Assembly (NCBI GenBank): GCA_005793285.1
Contig: SXPO01000073.1
Span: forward strand, 1-5,686
Length of the DNA stretch: 5,686 nucleotides
From: Nitrospiraceae bacterium
Lineage (GTDB): Bacteria > Nitrospirota > Nitrospiria > Nitrospirales > Nitrospiraceae
Reading direction: 5' to 3'
Of the stretch, positions 5,029 through 5,686 are shown in pieces (within the stretch, counting starts at the first letter, position 1; each line of letters starts with the position of its first letter). The position numbers and the translations under genes were made by a program. The notes below the pieces were generated by a model. The model was not told the DNA's origin. It ran no database searches and worked only from the letters and a program-made list of their open reading frames with translations.

Positions 5029-5686
5029 TTACAAGTTGAACCGGTTGATCGGCGCGAGTTCATTGGTTGCAACAAGGCGGTTGTCGGAACGCTCTGCCAC
5101 GGTTGTCCATTCAATCGAAAACACCTCACCGAATATTCGGGCGAGATCATCTTTGACCTTGTCGAGCGGGATGGTTTTGCCGCGTAGCGCGCTCATGGAG
5201 CTGACCAGGCAATCGGTGAATCCGCAAGGATGGATTCGTTGAAACGGCGCCAGGTCCATATCGACGTTGAGCGCGAATCCATGCAATGTAATGCCTCGTT
5301 CGATGCGGATTCCGATAGACGCAATTTTTGCCGGTTGAGGCGTCAGCACCCAGATACCCGGCTTCTTCTCGATTCGATGGCCGTCGATGCCCCAGTGTTT
5401 GAGCAGGCGAATAATCACGTCTTCAAACAGCCAGACGAGTCGTCTTGGGCCAGTTGCGTGCTGAGTCAGCCTGAGGATCGGGTACGCAACGATTTGTCCG
5501 GGGCCGTGGTAGGTAGCTGATCCTCCACGGTTCACCCGGTGCAGTGCCGTTCCATTGGCGCGTAAGAGAGCTTCATCGCCGCCCCAATCGGATATGTGTG
5601 TGCTGCGTCCCAGCGTATAGACAGGTTGATGTTCAAGGATGACGACCGTATCCGGTCTCATGTCCGAGAGACGCTCATGGTGGAGG
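5029..5686 (-). CDS. lipB: Octanoyl-[acyl-carrier-protein]:protein N-octanoyltransferase LipB, 5' end outside window
   Basis: Transfers octanoate from acyl-carrier protein to lipoyl domains (pyruvate and 2-oxoglutarate dehydrogenase E2, GcvH), the first step of endogenous lipoate synthesis; LipA then inserts the sulfurs. Visible LipB signatures are EHQPVYTLGR near the left end of the protein, NRGGSATYHGPGQ, PGIWV, AKIASIG with the catalytic Lys, and HGFALNVD followed by HPCGFTDC with the catalytic Cys. The Lys and Cys are 34 residues apart, as in the Mycobacterium tuberculosis K142/C176 pair. A Met at 5661 could open a 210-residue frame, but the frame stays open for eight more codons to the window edge. 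Family members have roughly 20-25 more residues before the EH-PV-TLG motif than this Met would allow. The true start is therefore probably beyond 5686. It is followed after 14 bases by gdhA. Confidence 0.93.
   Translation of the reverse strand, partial: LHHERLSDMRPDTVVILEHQPVYTLGRSTHISDWGGDEALLRANGTALHRVNRGGSATYHGPGQIVAYPILRLTQHATGPRRLVWLFEDVIIRLLKHWGIDGHRIEKKPGIWVLTPQPAKIASIGIRIERGITLHGFALNVDMDLAPFQRIHPCGFTDCLVSSMSALRGKTIPLDKVKDDLARIFGEVFSIEWTTVAERSDNRLVATNELAPINRFNL

Noticed and set aside
5029..5661. Treating Met at 5661 as the true start of LipB.
   Set aside because: The frame stays open to the window edge, and LipB proteins normally have more residues before the EH-PV-TLG motif, so the gene is called partial.

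Overview
The window is ordinary-looking bacterial chromosome of moderate to high GC, with densely packed genes. No tRNA, rRNA, CRISPR array, insertion sequence or phage gene was seen. It holds seven complete genes and one that runs off the right edge. The lineage cannot be proved from this sequence. The gene content (FG-GAP lipoprotein, S11 carboxypeptidase, LipB, hexameric glutamate dehydrogenase), the lipoprotein and Sec-type signals and the codon choice suggest a Gram-negative bacterium. Nitrospirota (Nitrospira-like) is my best guess, at low confidence.

Left half, plus strand. A good sigma70-type promoter (70-99), overlapped by an inverted repeat, precedes a GTG-started lipoprotein (163-1356). 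That protein consists almost entirely of seven FG-GAP/VCBS blades, so it should be a surface-facing beta-propeller. A 136-base gap follows, with an imperfect hairpin and then a second promoter with a perfect TTGACA box (1425-1453). This promoter probably drives a three-gene run with gaps of about 20 bases: a 68-residue two-helix membrane protein (1493-1699), a 62-residue protein with two CxxC pairs (1720-1908), and an exported D-alanyl-D-alanine carboxypeptidase of family S11 (1927-2865) that lacks the usual C-terminal domain.

Right half, minus strand, read from right to left. Partial lipB (octanoyltransferase, 5686-5029) is followed after 14 bases by a glutamate dehydrogenase (5014-3758). 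After another 14 bases comes an unrecognised 97-residue protein (3743-3450), then after 28 bases an unrecognised exported 177-residue protein (3421-2888). The spacing and ribosome-binding sites suggest one transcription unit whose promoter lies beyond the right edge. This unit converges with the carboxypeptidase gene, with only 22 bases between the two stop codons and no visible terminator.

The clear functional themes are cell-wall trimming (S11 carboxypeptidase) and 2-oxoglutarate metabolism. Glutamate dehydrogenase makes or uses 2-oxoglutarate, and LipB starts the lipoylation needed by 2-oxoglutarate dehydrogenase. I found no convincing new multi-gene system. The points worth a second look are the promoter-overlapping repeat, the small uncharacterised proteins and the lipB-gdh linkage.
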